Assembly: GCF_031143425.1 (NCBI RefSeq)
Contig: NC_090437.1
Location: 848,855,978-848,919,977 of the forward strand
Reading direction: 5' to 3'
DNA from: Pleurodeles waltl
Taxonomy: Eukaryota; Chordata; Amphibia; Caudata; Salamandridae
Length of the DNA: 64,000 bases
Part shown: positions 1 to 12,215 of the stretch, piece by piece
Position numbering within the stretch: the first letter of the stretch is position 1
Layout of the letters: each line of letters starts with the position of its first letter
The notes under the pieces: model-generated
Database searches by the model: none
What the model was told of the DNA's origin: nothing
What the model saw: the letters and a program-made list of their open reading frames with translations, nothing else
Translations under genes and position numbers: made by a program

Positions 1-3000
1 AATTTGATGTGTCCACGTTTTGTTTTGGGGCGTTTCTTGTCACGGGCGCTAGGCCTACCCACACAAGTGAGGTATCATTTTTATCGGGAGACTTGGGGTT
101 CCCCTGGGTGGAAGGAAATTTGTGGGTCCTCATAGATTCCAGAACTTTCTGTCACCGAAATGTGAGGAAAATGTGTTTTTTTAGCCAAATTTTGAGGTTT
201 GCAAAAGATTCTGGGTAACAGAACCTGGTCAAAGCCCCACAAGTCACCCCATCTTGGATTCCCCTAGGTCTCTAGTTTTCAAAAATGCACAGGTTTGGTA
301 GGTTTACCTAGGTGCTGGCTGAGCTAGAGGCCAAAATCTACAGGTAGGCACTTTGCAAAAATCACCTCTGTTTTCTTTAAAAAATTGGATGAGTCTATGT
401 TGTGTTTTGGGGCGTTTCCTGTCACAGGCGCTAGGCCTACCCTTACAAGTGAGGTATAATTTTTATCGGGAGACTTCGGGGAACGCTGGGTGGATGGAAA
501 TTTGTGTCTCCTCTTAGATTCCAGAACTTTCTGTCACCGAAATGTGAGGAAAATGTGTTTTTTTAGCCAAATTTTGAGGTTTGCAAAGGATTCTGGGTAA
601 CAGAACCTGGTCAGAGCCCCACAAGTCACCCCTTCATGGATTCCCCTAGGACTCTAGTGTTAAAAAATGCACAGGTTTGGTAGGTTTCCCTAGGTGCCGG
701 CTCAGCTAGAGGCCAAAATCTACAAGTAGGCACTTTGCAAAAAACACCTCTGTTTTCTTTAAAAAAATGTGATGTGTCCACGTTATGTTTTGGGGAGTTT
801 CCTGTCACGGGCGCTAGGCCTACCCACAGAAGTGAGGTATCATTTTTATCGGGAGACTTGGGGGAACGCTGGGTGGAAGGAAATTTGTGGCTCCTCTCAG
901 ATTCCAGAACTTTCTGTCTCGAAATGTGATGAAAATGTGTTTTTTTAGCCAAATCTTGAGGTTTGCAAAGGATTCTGGGTAACAAAACCTGGTCAGAGCC
1001 CCACAAGTCACCCCATCATGGATTCCCTTAGGACTCTAGTGTTCAAAAATGCACAGGTTTGGTAGATTTCCCTAGGTGCCGGCTGAGCTAGAGGCCAAAA
1101 TCTACAGGTAGGCACTTTGCAAAAAACACCTCTGTTTTCTTTAAAAAAATGTGATGTGTCCACGTTGTGTTTTGGGGCATTTCCTGTCACGGGCGCTAGG
1201 CCTACCCACACAAGTGAGGTATCATTTTTATTGGGAGACTTGGGGTTCCCCTGGGTGGAAGGAAATTTGTGGCTCCTCTCAGATTCCAGAACTTTCTGTC
1301 ACCGAAATGTGAGGAAATTTTTTTTTTTTAGTGAAATTTTGAGGTTTGCAAAGGATTCTGGGTAACAGAACCTGGTCAGAGCCCCACAAGTCACCCCATC
1401 TTGGATTCCCCTAGGTCTCTAGTTTAAATAAATGCACAGGTTTGGTAGGTTTCCCTAGGTGACGGCTGAGCTAGAGGCCAAAATCTACAGGTAGGCACTT
1501 TGCAAAAATCACCTCTGTTTTCTTTAAAAAAAATTTGATGTGTCTACGTTGTGTTTTGGGGCGTTTCCTGTCACAGGCGCTAGGCCTACCCACACAAGTG
1601 AGGGATCATTTTTATCGGGAGACTTTGGGGAACGCTGGGTGGACGGAAATTTGAGGCTCCTCTCAGATTTCATAACTTTCTGTCACCGAAATGTGAGGAA
1701 AATGTGTTTTTTTAGCCAAATTTTGAGGTTTGCAAAGGATTCTGTGTAACAGAACCTGGTCAGAGCCCCACAAGTCACCCCATCATTGATTCCCCTAGGA
1801 CTCTAGTGTTAAAAAATGCACAGGTTTGGTAGGTTTCCCTAGGTGCCGGCTGAGCTAGAGGCCAAAATCTACAGGTAGGCATTTTGCAAAAATCACCTCA
1901 GTTTTCTTTAAAAAAATGTGATGTGTCCACGTTGTGTTTTGGGGCGTTTCTTGTCACGGGCGCTAGGCCTACCCACACAAGTGAGGTATCATTTTTATCA
2001 GGAGACTTGGGGTTCCCCTGGGTGGAAGGAAATTTGTGGCTCCTCTCAGATTCCAGAACTTTCTGTCTCCGAAATGTGAGGAAAATGTGTTTTTTTAGCC
2101 ACATTTTGAGGTTTGCAAAGGATTCTGGGTAACAGAACCTGGTCCGAGCCCCACAAGTCATCCCATCTTGAATTCCCCTAGGTCTCTAGTTTTCAAAAAT
2201 GCACAGGTTTGGTAGGTTTCCCTAGGTGCCGACTGAGCTAGAGGCTAAAATCTACAGGTAGGCACTTTGCAAAAAACACCTCTGTTTTCTTTAAAAAATT
2301 GGATGTGTCTACGTTGTGTTTTGGGGTGTTTCCTGTCACAGGCGCTAGGCCTACCCACACAAGTGAGGTATCATTTTTATCGGGAGACTTCGGGGAACGC
2401 TGGGTGGATGGAAATTTGTGGTTCCTCTCAGATTCCAGAACTTTCTGTCACCGAAATGTGAGGAAAATGTGTTTTTTTAGCCACATTTTGAGGTTTGCAA
2501 AGGATTCTGGGTAACAGAACCTGGTCAGAGCCCCACAAGTCACCCCATCTTGGATTCCCCTAGGTCTCTAGTTTTCAAAAATGCACAGGTTTGGTAGGTT
2601 TCCCTAGGTGCCGACTGAGCTAGAGGCTAAAATCTACAGGTAGGCACTTTGCAAAAAACATCTCTGTTTTTAAAAAAATATTTGATGTGTCCACGTTATG
2701 TTTTGGGGCATTTCCTGTCACGGGCGCTAGGCCCAACCCACACAAGTGAGGTATCATTTTCATCGGGAGACTTGGGGGAACGCTGGGTGGAAGGAAATTT
2801 GTGGCTCCTCTCAGATTCTAGAAATTTCTGTCACCGAAATGTGAGGAAAATGTGTTTTTTTAGCCAAATTTTGAGGTTTGCAAAGGATTCTGGGTAACAG
2901 AACCTGGTCAGAGCCCCACAAGTCACCCCATCATTGATTCCCCTAGGACTCTAGTGTTAAAAAATGCACAGGTTTGGTAGGTTTCCCTAGGTGCTGGCTG

Positions 3001-6000
3001 AGCTAGAGGCCAAAATCTACAGGTAGGCACTTTGCAAAAATCACCTCAGTTTTCTTTCAAAAAATGTGATGTGTACACGTTGTGTTTTGGGCGTTTCTTG
3101 TCATGGGCGCTGGCCTACCCACACAAGTGAGGTATCATTTTTATCGGGAGACTTGGGGGAACGCTGGGTGGAAGGAAATTTGTGGCTCCTCTCAGATTCC
3201 AGAACTTTCTGTCACCGAAACGTGAGGAAAATTAGTTTTTTTAGCCAAATTTTGAGGTTTGCAAAGGATTCTGGGTAACAGAACCTGGTCAGAGCCCCAC
3301 AAGTCACCCCATCTTGGATTCCCCTAGGTCTCTAGTTTTCAAAAATGCACAGGTTTGGTAGGTTTCCCTAGGTGCCGGCTGAGCTAGAGGCCAAAATCTA
3401 CAGGTAGGCACTTTGCAAAAATCACCTCTGTTTTCTTTAAAAAAATGTAATGTGTCTACGTTGTGTTTTGGGGCGTTTCCTGTCACAGGCGCTAGGCCTA
3501 CCCACACAAGTGAGGTATCATTTTTATCGGGAGACTTTGGGGAACGCTGGGTGGATGGAAATTTGTGGCTCCTCTCAGATTTCAGAACTTTCTGTCACCG
3601 AAATGTGAGGAAAATGTGTTTTTTTAGCCAAATTTTGAGGTTTGCAAAGGATTCTGGGTAACAGAACCTGGTCAGAGCCCCACAAGTCACCCCATCATTG
3701 ATTCCCCTAGGACTCTAGTGTTAAAAAATGCACAGGTTTGGTAGGTTTCCCTAGGTGCCGGCTGAGCTAGAGGCCAAAATCTACAGGTAGGCATTTTGCA
3801 AAAATCACCTCAGTTTTCTTTCAAAAAATGTGATGTGTCCACGTTTTGTTTTGGGGCGTTTCTTGTCACGGGCGCTAGGCCTACCCACACAAGTGAGGTA
3901 TCATTTTTATCGGGAGACTTGGGGTTCCCCTGGGTGGAAGGAAATTTGTGGGTCCTCATAGATTCCAGAACTTTCTGTCACCGAAATGTGAGGAAAATGT
4001 GTTTTTTTAGCCAAATTTTGAGGTTTGCAAAAGATTCTGGGTAACAGAACCTGGTCAAAGCCCCACAAGTCACCCCATCCTGGATTCCCCTAGGTCTCTA
4101 GTTTTCAAAAATGCACAGGTTTGGTAGGTTTACCTAGGTGCTGGCTGAGCTAGAGGCCAAAATCTACAGGTAGGCACTTTGCAAAAATCACCTCTGTTTT
4201 CTTTAAAAAATTGGATGAGTCTATGTTGTGTTTTGGGGCGTTTCCTGTCACAGGCGCTAGGCCTACCCTTACAAGTGAGGTATAATTTTTATCGGGAGAC
4301 TTCGGGGAACGCTGGGTGGATGGAAATTTGTGTCTCCTCTTAGATTCCAGAACTTTCTGTCACCGAAATGTGAGGAAAATGTGTTTTTTTAGCCAAATTT
4401 TGAGGTTTGCAAAGGATTCTGGGTAACAGAACCTGGTCAGAGCCCCACAAGTCACCCCTTCATGGATTCCCCTAGGACTCTAGTGTTAAAAAATGCACAG
4501 GTTTGGTAGGTTTCCCTAGGTGCCGGCTCAGCTAGAGGCCAAAATCTACAGGTAGGCACTTTGCAAAAAACACCTCTGTTTTCTTTAAAAAAATGTGATG
4601 TGTCCACGTTATGTTTTGGGGAGTTTCCTGTCACGGGCGCTAGGCCTACCCACAGAAGTGAGGTATCATTTTTATCGGGAGACTTGGGGGAACGCTGGGT
4701 GGAAGGAAATTTGTGGCTCCTCTCAGATTCCAGAACTTTCTGTCTCGAAATGTGATGAAAATGTGTTTTTTTAGCCAAATCTTGAGGTTTGCAAAGGATT
4801 CTGGGTAACAAAACCTGGTCAGAGCCCCACAAGTCACCCCATCATGGATTCCCTTAGGACTCTAGTGTTCAAAAATGCACAGGTTTGGTAGATTTCCCTA
4901 GGTGCTGGCTGAGCTAGAGGCCAAAATCTACAGGTAGGCACTTTGCAAAAAACACCTCTGTTTTCTTTAAAAAAATGTGATGTGTCCACGTTGTGTTTTG
5001 GGGCATTTCCTGTCACGGGCGCTAGGCCTACCCACACAAGTGAGGTATCATTTTTATTGGGAGACTTGGGGTTCCCCTGGGTGGAAGGAAATTTGTGGCT
5101 CCTCTCAGATTCCAGAACTTTCTGTCACCGAAATGTGAGGAAAATATTTTTTTTTAGTGAAATTTTGAGGTTTGCAAAGGATTCTGGGTAACAGAACCTG
5201 GTCAGAGCCCCACAAGTCACCCCATCTTGGATTCCCCTAGGTCTCTAGTTTAAATAAATGCACAGGTTTGGTAGGTTTCCCTAGGTGCCGGCTGAGCTAG
5301 AGGCCAAAATCTACAGGTAGGCACTTTGCAAAAATCACCTCTGTTTTCTTTAAAAAAAAATTGATGTGTCTACGTTGTGTTTTGGGGCGTTTCCTGTCAC
5401 AGGCGCTAGGCCTACATACACAAGTGAGGGATCATTTTTATCGGGAGACTTTGGGGAACGCTGGGTGGACGGAAATTTGAGGCTCCTCTCAGATTTCATA
5501 ACTTTCTGTCACCGAAATGTGAGGAAAATGTGTTTTTTTAGCCAAATTTTGAGGTTTGCAAAGGATTCTGTGTAACAGAACCTGGTCAGAGCCCCACAAG
5601 TCACCCCATCATTGATTCCCCTAGGACTCTAGTGTTAAAAAATGCACAGGTTTGGTAGGTTTCCCTAGGTGCCGGCTGAGCTAGAGGCCAAAATCTACAG
5701 GTAGGCATTTTGCAAAAATCACCTCAGTTTTCTTTAAAAAAATGTGATGTGTCCACGTTGTGTTTTGGGGCGTTTCTTGTCACGGGCGCTAGGCCTACCC
5801 ACACAAGTGAGGTATCATTTTTATCAGGAGACTTGGGGTTCCCCTGGGTGGAAGGAAATTTGTGGCTCCTCTCAGATTCCAGAACTTTCTGTCTCCGAAA
5901 TGTGAGGAAAATGTGTTTTTTTAGCCACATTTTGAGGTTTGCAAAGGATTCTGGGTAACAGAACCTGGTCCGAGCCCCACAAGTCATCCCATCTTGAATT

Positions 6001-9000
6001 CCCCTAGGTCTCTAGTTTTCAAAAATGCACAGGTTTGGTAGGTTTCCCTAGGTGCCGACTGAGCTAGAGGCTAAAATCTACAGGTAGGCACTTTGCAAAA
6101 AACACCTCTGTTTTCTTTAAAAAATTGGATGTGTCTACGTTGTGTTTTGGGGTGTTTCCTGTCACAGGCGCTAGGCCTACCCACACAAGTGAGGTATCAT
6201 TTTTATCGGGAGACTTCGGGGAACGCTGGGTGGATGGAAATTTGTGGTTCCTCTCAGATTCCAGAACTTTCTGTCACCGAAATGTGAGGAAAATGTGTTT
6301 TTTTAGCCACATTTTGAGGTTTGCAAAGGATTCTGGGTAACAGAACCTGGTCAGAGCCCCACAAGTCACCCCATCTTGGATTCCCCTAGGTCTCTAGTTT
6401 TCAAAAATGCACAGGTTTGGTAGGTTTCCCTAGGTGCCGACTGAGCTAGAGGCTAAAATCTACAGGTAGGCACTTTGCAAAAAACATCTCTGTTTTTAAA
6501 AAAATATTTGATGTGTCCACGTTATGTTTTGGGGCATTTCCTGTCACGGGCGCTAGGCCCAACCCACACAAGTGAGGTATCATTTTCATCGGGAGACTTG
6601 GGGGAACGCTGGGTGGAAGGAAATTTGTGGCTCCTCTCAGATTCTAGAAATTTCTGTCACCGAAATGTGAGGAAAATGTGTTTTTTTAGCCAAATTTTGA
6701 GGTTTGCAAAGGATTCTGGGTAACAGAACCTGGTCAGAGCCCCACAAGTCACCCCATCATTGATTCCCCTAGGACTCTAGTGTTAAAAAATGCACAGGTT
6801 TGGTAGGTTTCCCTAGGTGCTGGCTGAGCTAGAGGCCAAAATCTACAGGTAGGCACTTTGCAAAAATCACCTCAGTTTTCTTTCAAAAAATGTGATGTGT
6901 ACACGTTGTGTTTTGGGCGTTTCTTGTCATGGGCGCTGGCCTACCCACACAAGTGAGGTATCATTTTTATCGGGAGACTTGGGGGAACGCTGGGTGGAAG
7001 GAAATTTGTGGCTCCTCTCAGATTCCAGAACTTTCTGTCACCGAAACGTGAGGAAAATTAGTTTTTTTAGCCAAATTTTGAGGTTTGCAAAGGATTCTGG
7101 GTAACAGAACCTGGTCAGAGCCCCACAAGTCACCCCATCTTGGATTCCCCCAGGTCTCTAGTTTTCAAAAATGCACAGGTTTGGTAGGTTTCCCTAGGTG
7201 CCGGCTGAGCTAGAGGCCAAAATCTACAGGTAGGCACTTTGCAAAAATCACCTCTGTTTTCTTTAAAAAAATGTAATGTGTCTACGTTGTGTTTTGGGGC
7301 GTTTCCTGTCACAGGCGCTAGGCCTACCCACACAAGTGAGGTATCATTTTTATCGGGAGACTTTGGGGAACGCTGGGTGGATGGAAATTTGTGGCTCCTC
7401 TCAGATTTCAGAACTTTCTGTCACCGAAATGTGAGGAAAATGTGTTTTTTTAGCCAAATTTTGAGGTTTGCAAAGGATTCTGGGTAACAGAACCTGGTCA
7501 GAGCCCCACAAGTCACCCCATCATTGATTCCCCTAGGACTCTAGTGTTAAAAAATGCACAGGTTTGGTAGGTTTCCCTAGGTGCCGGCTGAGCTAGAGGC
7601 CAAAATCTACAGGTAGGCATTTTGCAAAAATCACCTCAGTTTTCTTTCAAAAAATGTGATGTGTCCACGTTTTGTTTTGGGGCGTTTCTTGTCACGGGCG
7701 CTAGGCCTACCCACACAAGTGAGGTATCATTTTTATCGGGAGACTTGGGGTTCCCCTGGGTGGAAGGAAATTTGTGGGTCCTCATAGATTCCAGAACTTT
7801 CTGTCACCGAAATGTGAGGAAAATGTGTTTTTTTAGCCAAATTTTGAGGTTTGCAAAAGATTCTGGGTAACAGAACCTGGTCAAAGCCCCACAAGTCACC
7901 CCATCCTGGATTCCCCTAGGTCTCTAGTTTTCAAAAATGCACAGGTTTGGTAGGTTTACCTAGGTGCTGGCTGAGCTAGAGGCCAAAATCTACAGGTAGG
8001 CACTTTGCAAAAATCACCTCTGTTTTCTTTAAAAAATTGGATGAGTCTATGTTGTGTTTTGGGGCGTTTCCTGTCACAGGCGCTAGGCCTACCCTTACAA
8101 GTGAGGTATAATTTTTATCGGGAGACTTCGGGGAACGCTGGGTGGATGGAAATTTGTGTCTCCTCTTAGATTCCAGAACTTTCTGTCACCGAAATGTGAG
8201 GAAAATGTGTTTTTTTAGCCAAATTTTGAGGTTTGCAAAGGATTCTGGGTAACAGAACCTGGTCAGAGCCCCACAAGTCACCCCTTCATGGATTCCCCTA
8301 GGACTCTAGTGTTAAAAAATGCACAGGTTTGGTAGGTTTCCCTAGGTGCCGGCTCAGCTAGAGGCCAAAATCTACAGGTAGGCACTTTGCAAAAAACACC
8401 TCTGTTTTCTTTAAAAAAATGTGATGTGTCCACGTTATGTTTTGGGGAGTTTCCTGTCACGGGCGCTAGGCCTACCCACAGAAGTGAGGTATCATTTTTA
8501 TCGGGAGACTTGGGGGAACGCTGGGTGGAAGGAAATTTGTGGCTCCTCTCAGATTCCAGAACTTTCTGTCTCGAAATGTGATGAAAATGTGTTTTTTTAG
8601 CCAAATCTTGAGGTTTGCAAAGGATTCTGGGTAACAAAACCTGGTCAGAGCCCCACAAGTCACCCCATCATGGATTCCCTTAGGACTCTAGTGTTCAAAA
8701 ATGCACAGGTTTGGTAGATTTCCCTAGGTGCTGGCTGAGCTAGAGGCCAAAATCTACAGGTAGGCACTTTGCAAAAAACACCTCTGTTTTCTTTAAAAAA
8801 ATGTGATGTGTCCACGTTGTGTTTTGGGGCATTTCCTGTCACGGGCGCTAGGCCTACCCACACAAGTGAGGTATCATTTTTATTGGGAGACTTGGGGTTC
8901 CCCTGGGTGGAAGGAAATTTGTGGCTCCTCTCAGATTCCAGAACTTTCTGTCACCGAAATGTGAGGAAAATATTTTTTTTTAGTGAAATTTTGAGGTTTG

Positions 9001-9940
9001 CAAAGGATTCTGGGTAACAGAACCTGGTCAGAGCCCCACAAGTCACCCCATCTTGGATTCCCCTAGGTCTCTAGTTTAAATAAATGCACAGGTTTGGTAG
9101 GTTTCCCTAGGTGCCGGCTGAGCTAGAGGCCAAAATCTACAGGTAGGCACTTTGCAAAAATCACCTCTGTTTTCTTTAAAAAAAAATTGATGTGTCTACG
9201 TTGTGTTTTGGGGCGTTTCCTGTCACAGGCGCTAGGCCTACATACACAAGTGAGGGATCATTTTTATCGGGAGACTTTGGGGAACGCTGGGTGGACGGAA
9301 ATTTGAGGCTCCTCTCAGATTTCATAACTTTCTGTCACCGAAATGTGAGGAAAATGTGTTTTTTTAGCCAAATTTTGAGGTTTGCAAAGGATTCTGTGTA
9401 ACAGAACCTGGTCAGAGCCCCACAAGTCACCCCATCATTGATTCCCCTAGGACTCTAGTGTTAAAAAATGCACAGGTTTGGTAGGTTTCCCTAGGTGCCG
9501 GCTGAGCTAGAGGCCAAAATCTACAGGTAGGCATTTTGCAAAAATCACCTCAGTTTTCTTTTAAAAAATGTGATGTGTCCACGTTGTGTTTTGGGGCGTT
9601 TCTTGTCACGGGCGCTAGGCCTACCCACACAAGTGAGGTATCATTTTTATCAGGAGACTTGGGGTTCCCCTGGGTGGAAGGAAATTTGTGGCTCCTCTCA
9701 GATTCCAGAACTTTCTGTCTCCGAAATGTGAGGAAAATGTGTTTTTTTAGCCACATTTTGAGGTTTGCAAAGGATTCTGGGTAACAGAACCTGGTCCGAG
9801 CCCCACAAGTCATCCCATCTTGAATTCCCCTAGGTCTCTAGTTTTCAAAAATGCACAGGTTTGGTAGGTTTCCCTAGGTGCCGACTGAGCTAGAGGCTAA
9901 AATCTACAGGTAGGCACTTTGCAAAAAACACCTCTGTTTT
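1..9940. repeat. Higher-order repeat 1: 10-monomer unit, 3826 bp period
   Basis: Ten distinct monomer classes recur in the same order with an exact 3826-base offset. Full copies lie at 735-4560 and 4561-8386, a 5' remnant at 1-734 and a 3' remnant at 8387-9940. Diagnostic features repeat at this spacing. A GAATTC created in one class lies at 2170, 5996 and 9822. The odd CTCATAGATT variant lies at about 127, 3953 and 7779. The GGGCGCTGGCC shortening lies at about 3105 and 6931. Only scattered single-base differences between copies were noticed, for example CCCCAGG at 7148 versus CCCTAGG at 3322, and run-length changes near 1317 and 5139. Homology to the third copy stops inside the T-run at about 9941, where the order switches to the second 10-monomer family. 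Confidence 0.95.
4561..4942. repeat. Representative satellite A monomer (382 bp), internal anatomy
   Basis: One copy, used to describe the unit. In order: TTGCAAAA anchor; a T-run then A-run of variable length (TTTTCTTTAAAAAAA), which includes a TTAA; a T/G segment ending in GTTTTGGGG; a G/C-rich core GGCGCTAGGCCTACCC containing AGGCCT (StuI); CACAAGTGAGGTATC; a class-diagnostic stretch read as either GGGTTCCCCTGGGTGG or GGGGAACGCTGGGTGG; a second T-run after GAGGAAAATGTG; CCCCACAAGTCACCCC; a two-state site (CTTGGATT with TCTCTAG, or CATTGATT with ACTCTAG); and usually two CCTAGG (AvrII) sites about 60 bp apart. In the class at 4843 the first CCTAGG is lost (CTTAGG). Monomer lengths vary mainly through the A- and T-runs. 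No tRNA-like, rRNA-like or coding signature was seen. Confidence 0.9.
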
Positions 9941-12215
9941 TTTCAAAAAATTTGATGTGTCCACGTTATGTTTTGGGGCATTTCCTGTCACGGGCGCTGG
10001 CCTACCCACACAAGTGAGGTATCATTTTTATTGGGAGACTTGGGGTTCCCCTGGGTGGAAGGAAATTTGTGGCTCCTCTCAGATTCCAGAACTTTCTGTC
10101 TCCGAAATGTGAGGAAAATGTGTTTTTTCAGCCAAATTTTGAGGTTTGCAAAGGATTCTGGGTAACAGAACCTGGTCCGAGCCCCACAAGTCACCCCATC
10201 TTGGATTCCCCTAGGTCTCTAGTTTTCAAAAATGCACCGGTTTGGTAGGTTTACCTAGGTGCCGGCTGAGCTAGAGGCCAAAATCTACAGGTAGGCACTT
10301 TGCAAAAAGCACCTCTGTTTTCTTTAAAAAATTGTATGTGTCTACCTTGTGTTTTGGGGCGTTTCCTGTCACAGGCGCTACGCCTACCCACACAAGTGAG
10401 GTATCATTTTTATCGGGAGACTTCGGGGAACGCTGGGTGGACGGAAATTTGTAGCTCCTCTCAGATTCCTGAACTTCCTGTCACCAAAATGTGAGGAAAA
10501 TGTGTTTTTTTTAGCCACATTTTGAGGTTTGCAAAGGATTCTGGGTAACAGAACCTGGTCAGAGCCCCACAACTCACTCCATCTTGGATTCCCCTAGGTC
10601 TCTAGTTTTAAAAAATGCACAGGTTTGGTAGGTTTCCCTAGGTGCCGGCTGAGCTAGAGGCTAAAATCTACAGGTAGGCACTTTGCAAAAAACACCTCTG
10701 TTTTTTTCAAAAAATGTGATGTGTCCACGTTATGTTTTGGGGCATTTCCTGTCACGGGCGCTAGGCCCAACCCACACAAGTGAGGTATCATTTTCATCGG
10801 GAGACTTGGGGGAACGCTGGGTGGAAGGAAATTTGTGGCTCCTCTCAGATTCTAGACATTTCTGTCACCGAAATGTGAGGAAAATGTGTTTTTTTTTGCC
10901 AAATTTTGAGGTTTGCAAAGGATTCTGGGTAACAGAACCTGGTCAGAGCCCCACAAGTCACCCCATCATTGATTCCCCTAGGACTCTAGTGTTCAAAAAT
11001 GCACAGGTTTGGTAAGTTTCCCTAGGTGCTGGCTGAGCTAGAGGCCAAAATCTACAGGTAGGCACTTTGCAAAAATCACCTCAGTTTTCTTTAAAAAAAT
11101 GTGATGTGTCCACGTTGTGTTTTGGGGCGTTTCTTGTCACGGGCCCTAGGCCTACCCACACAAGTGAGGTATCATTTTTATTGGGAGACTTGGGGTTCCC
11201 CTGGGTGGAAGGAAATTTGTGGCTCCTCTCAGATTCCAGAACTTTCTGTCACCGAAATGTGAGGAAAATGTATTTGTTTAGCCAAATTTTGAGGTTTGCA
11301 AAGGATTCTGGGTAACAGAACCTGGTCAGAGCCCCACAAGTCACCCCATCTTGGATTCCCCTAGGTCTCTAGTTTAAAAAAATACACAGGTTTGGTAGGT
11401 TTCCCTAGGTGCCGGCTGAGCTAGAGGCCAAAATCTACAGGTAGGCACTTTGCAAAAATCACCTCTATTTTCTTAAAAAAAAATGTGATGTGTCTACGTT
11501 GTGGTTTGGGGCGTTTCCTGTCACAGGCGCTAGGCCTACCCACACAAGTGAGGTATCATTTTTATCGGGAGACTTTGGGGAATGCTAGGTGGACGGAAAT
11601 TTGTGGCTTCTCTCAGATTTCATAACTTTCTGTCACCGAAATGTGAGGAAAATGGTTTTTTTTAGCCAAATTTTGAGGTTTGCAAAGGATTCTGGGTAAC
11701 AGAACCTGGTCAAAGCCCCACAAGTCACCCCATCATTGATTCCCCTAGGACTCTAGTGTTCAAAAATGCACAGGTTTGGTAGGTTTCCCTAGGTGCCGGC
11801 TGAGCTAGAGGCCAAAATCTACAGGTAGGCATTTTGCAAAAATCACCTCAGTTTTCTTTAAAAAAATGTGATGTGTCCACGTTGTGTTTTGGGGCGTTTC
11901 TTGTCACGGGCGCTAGGCCTACCCACACAAGTGAGGTATCATTTTTATCGGGAGACTTGGGGTTCCCCTGGGTGGATGGAAATTTGTGGCTCCTCTCAGA
12001 TTCCAGAACTTTCTGTCACCGAAATGTGAGGAAAATGTGTTTTTTTAGAAACATTTTGAGGTTTGCAAAGGATTCTGGGTAACAGAACCTGGTCCGAGCC
12101 CCACAAGTCACCCCATCTTGGATTCCCCTAGGTCTCTAGTTTTCAAAAATGCGCCGGTTTGGTAGGTTTACCTAGGTGCCGGCTGAGCAGAGGCCAAAAT
12201 CTACGGTAGGCACTT
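8387..12215. repeat. First copy of the second 10-monomer HOR family
   Basis: Monomers beginning 8387, 8769, 9152, 9536, 9919, 10300, 10683, 11067, 11450 and 11834 follow an order that recurs far away: 37864-40926, 41692-45520, 45521-49346 and, from the second monomer, 53019-56464. The first four classes are shared with HOR 1; the order departs from HOR 1 at about 9941. Markers in this family include GTTTTTTTCAAAA in place of GTTTTCTTTAAAA, TACCTTGTG at about 10341 and the AGGTGGACGG variant at about 11587. The copy is slightly more diverged than the distant copies are from each other, for example AATGCTAGG at 11581 where others read AACGCTAGG. Confidence 0.85.

Noticed and set aside
841..860. 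CENP-B box-like site near TTTTTATCGGGAG
   Set aside because: Only the CGGG part matches by eye; the TTCG and the central A are missing on both strands.
626..1006. 126-residue minus-strand open frame (also at 4452, 8278, 37755, 40818 and 41583)
   Set aside because: Present only in one HOR class, where it reads through repeat sequence. It is absent from most monomers and has no known domain.
735..4044. Recurrent 82-residue open frame opening at TTGCAAAAA in many monomers (plus strand)
   Set aside because: It recurs because the monomer recurs. It opens at TTG, has no recognisable motif, is broken or frame-shifted in many monomers by run-length changes, and overlaps equally open minus-strand frames. 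No promoter, splice or conserved-start evidence.
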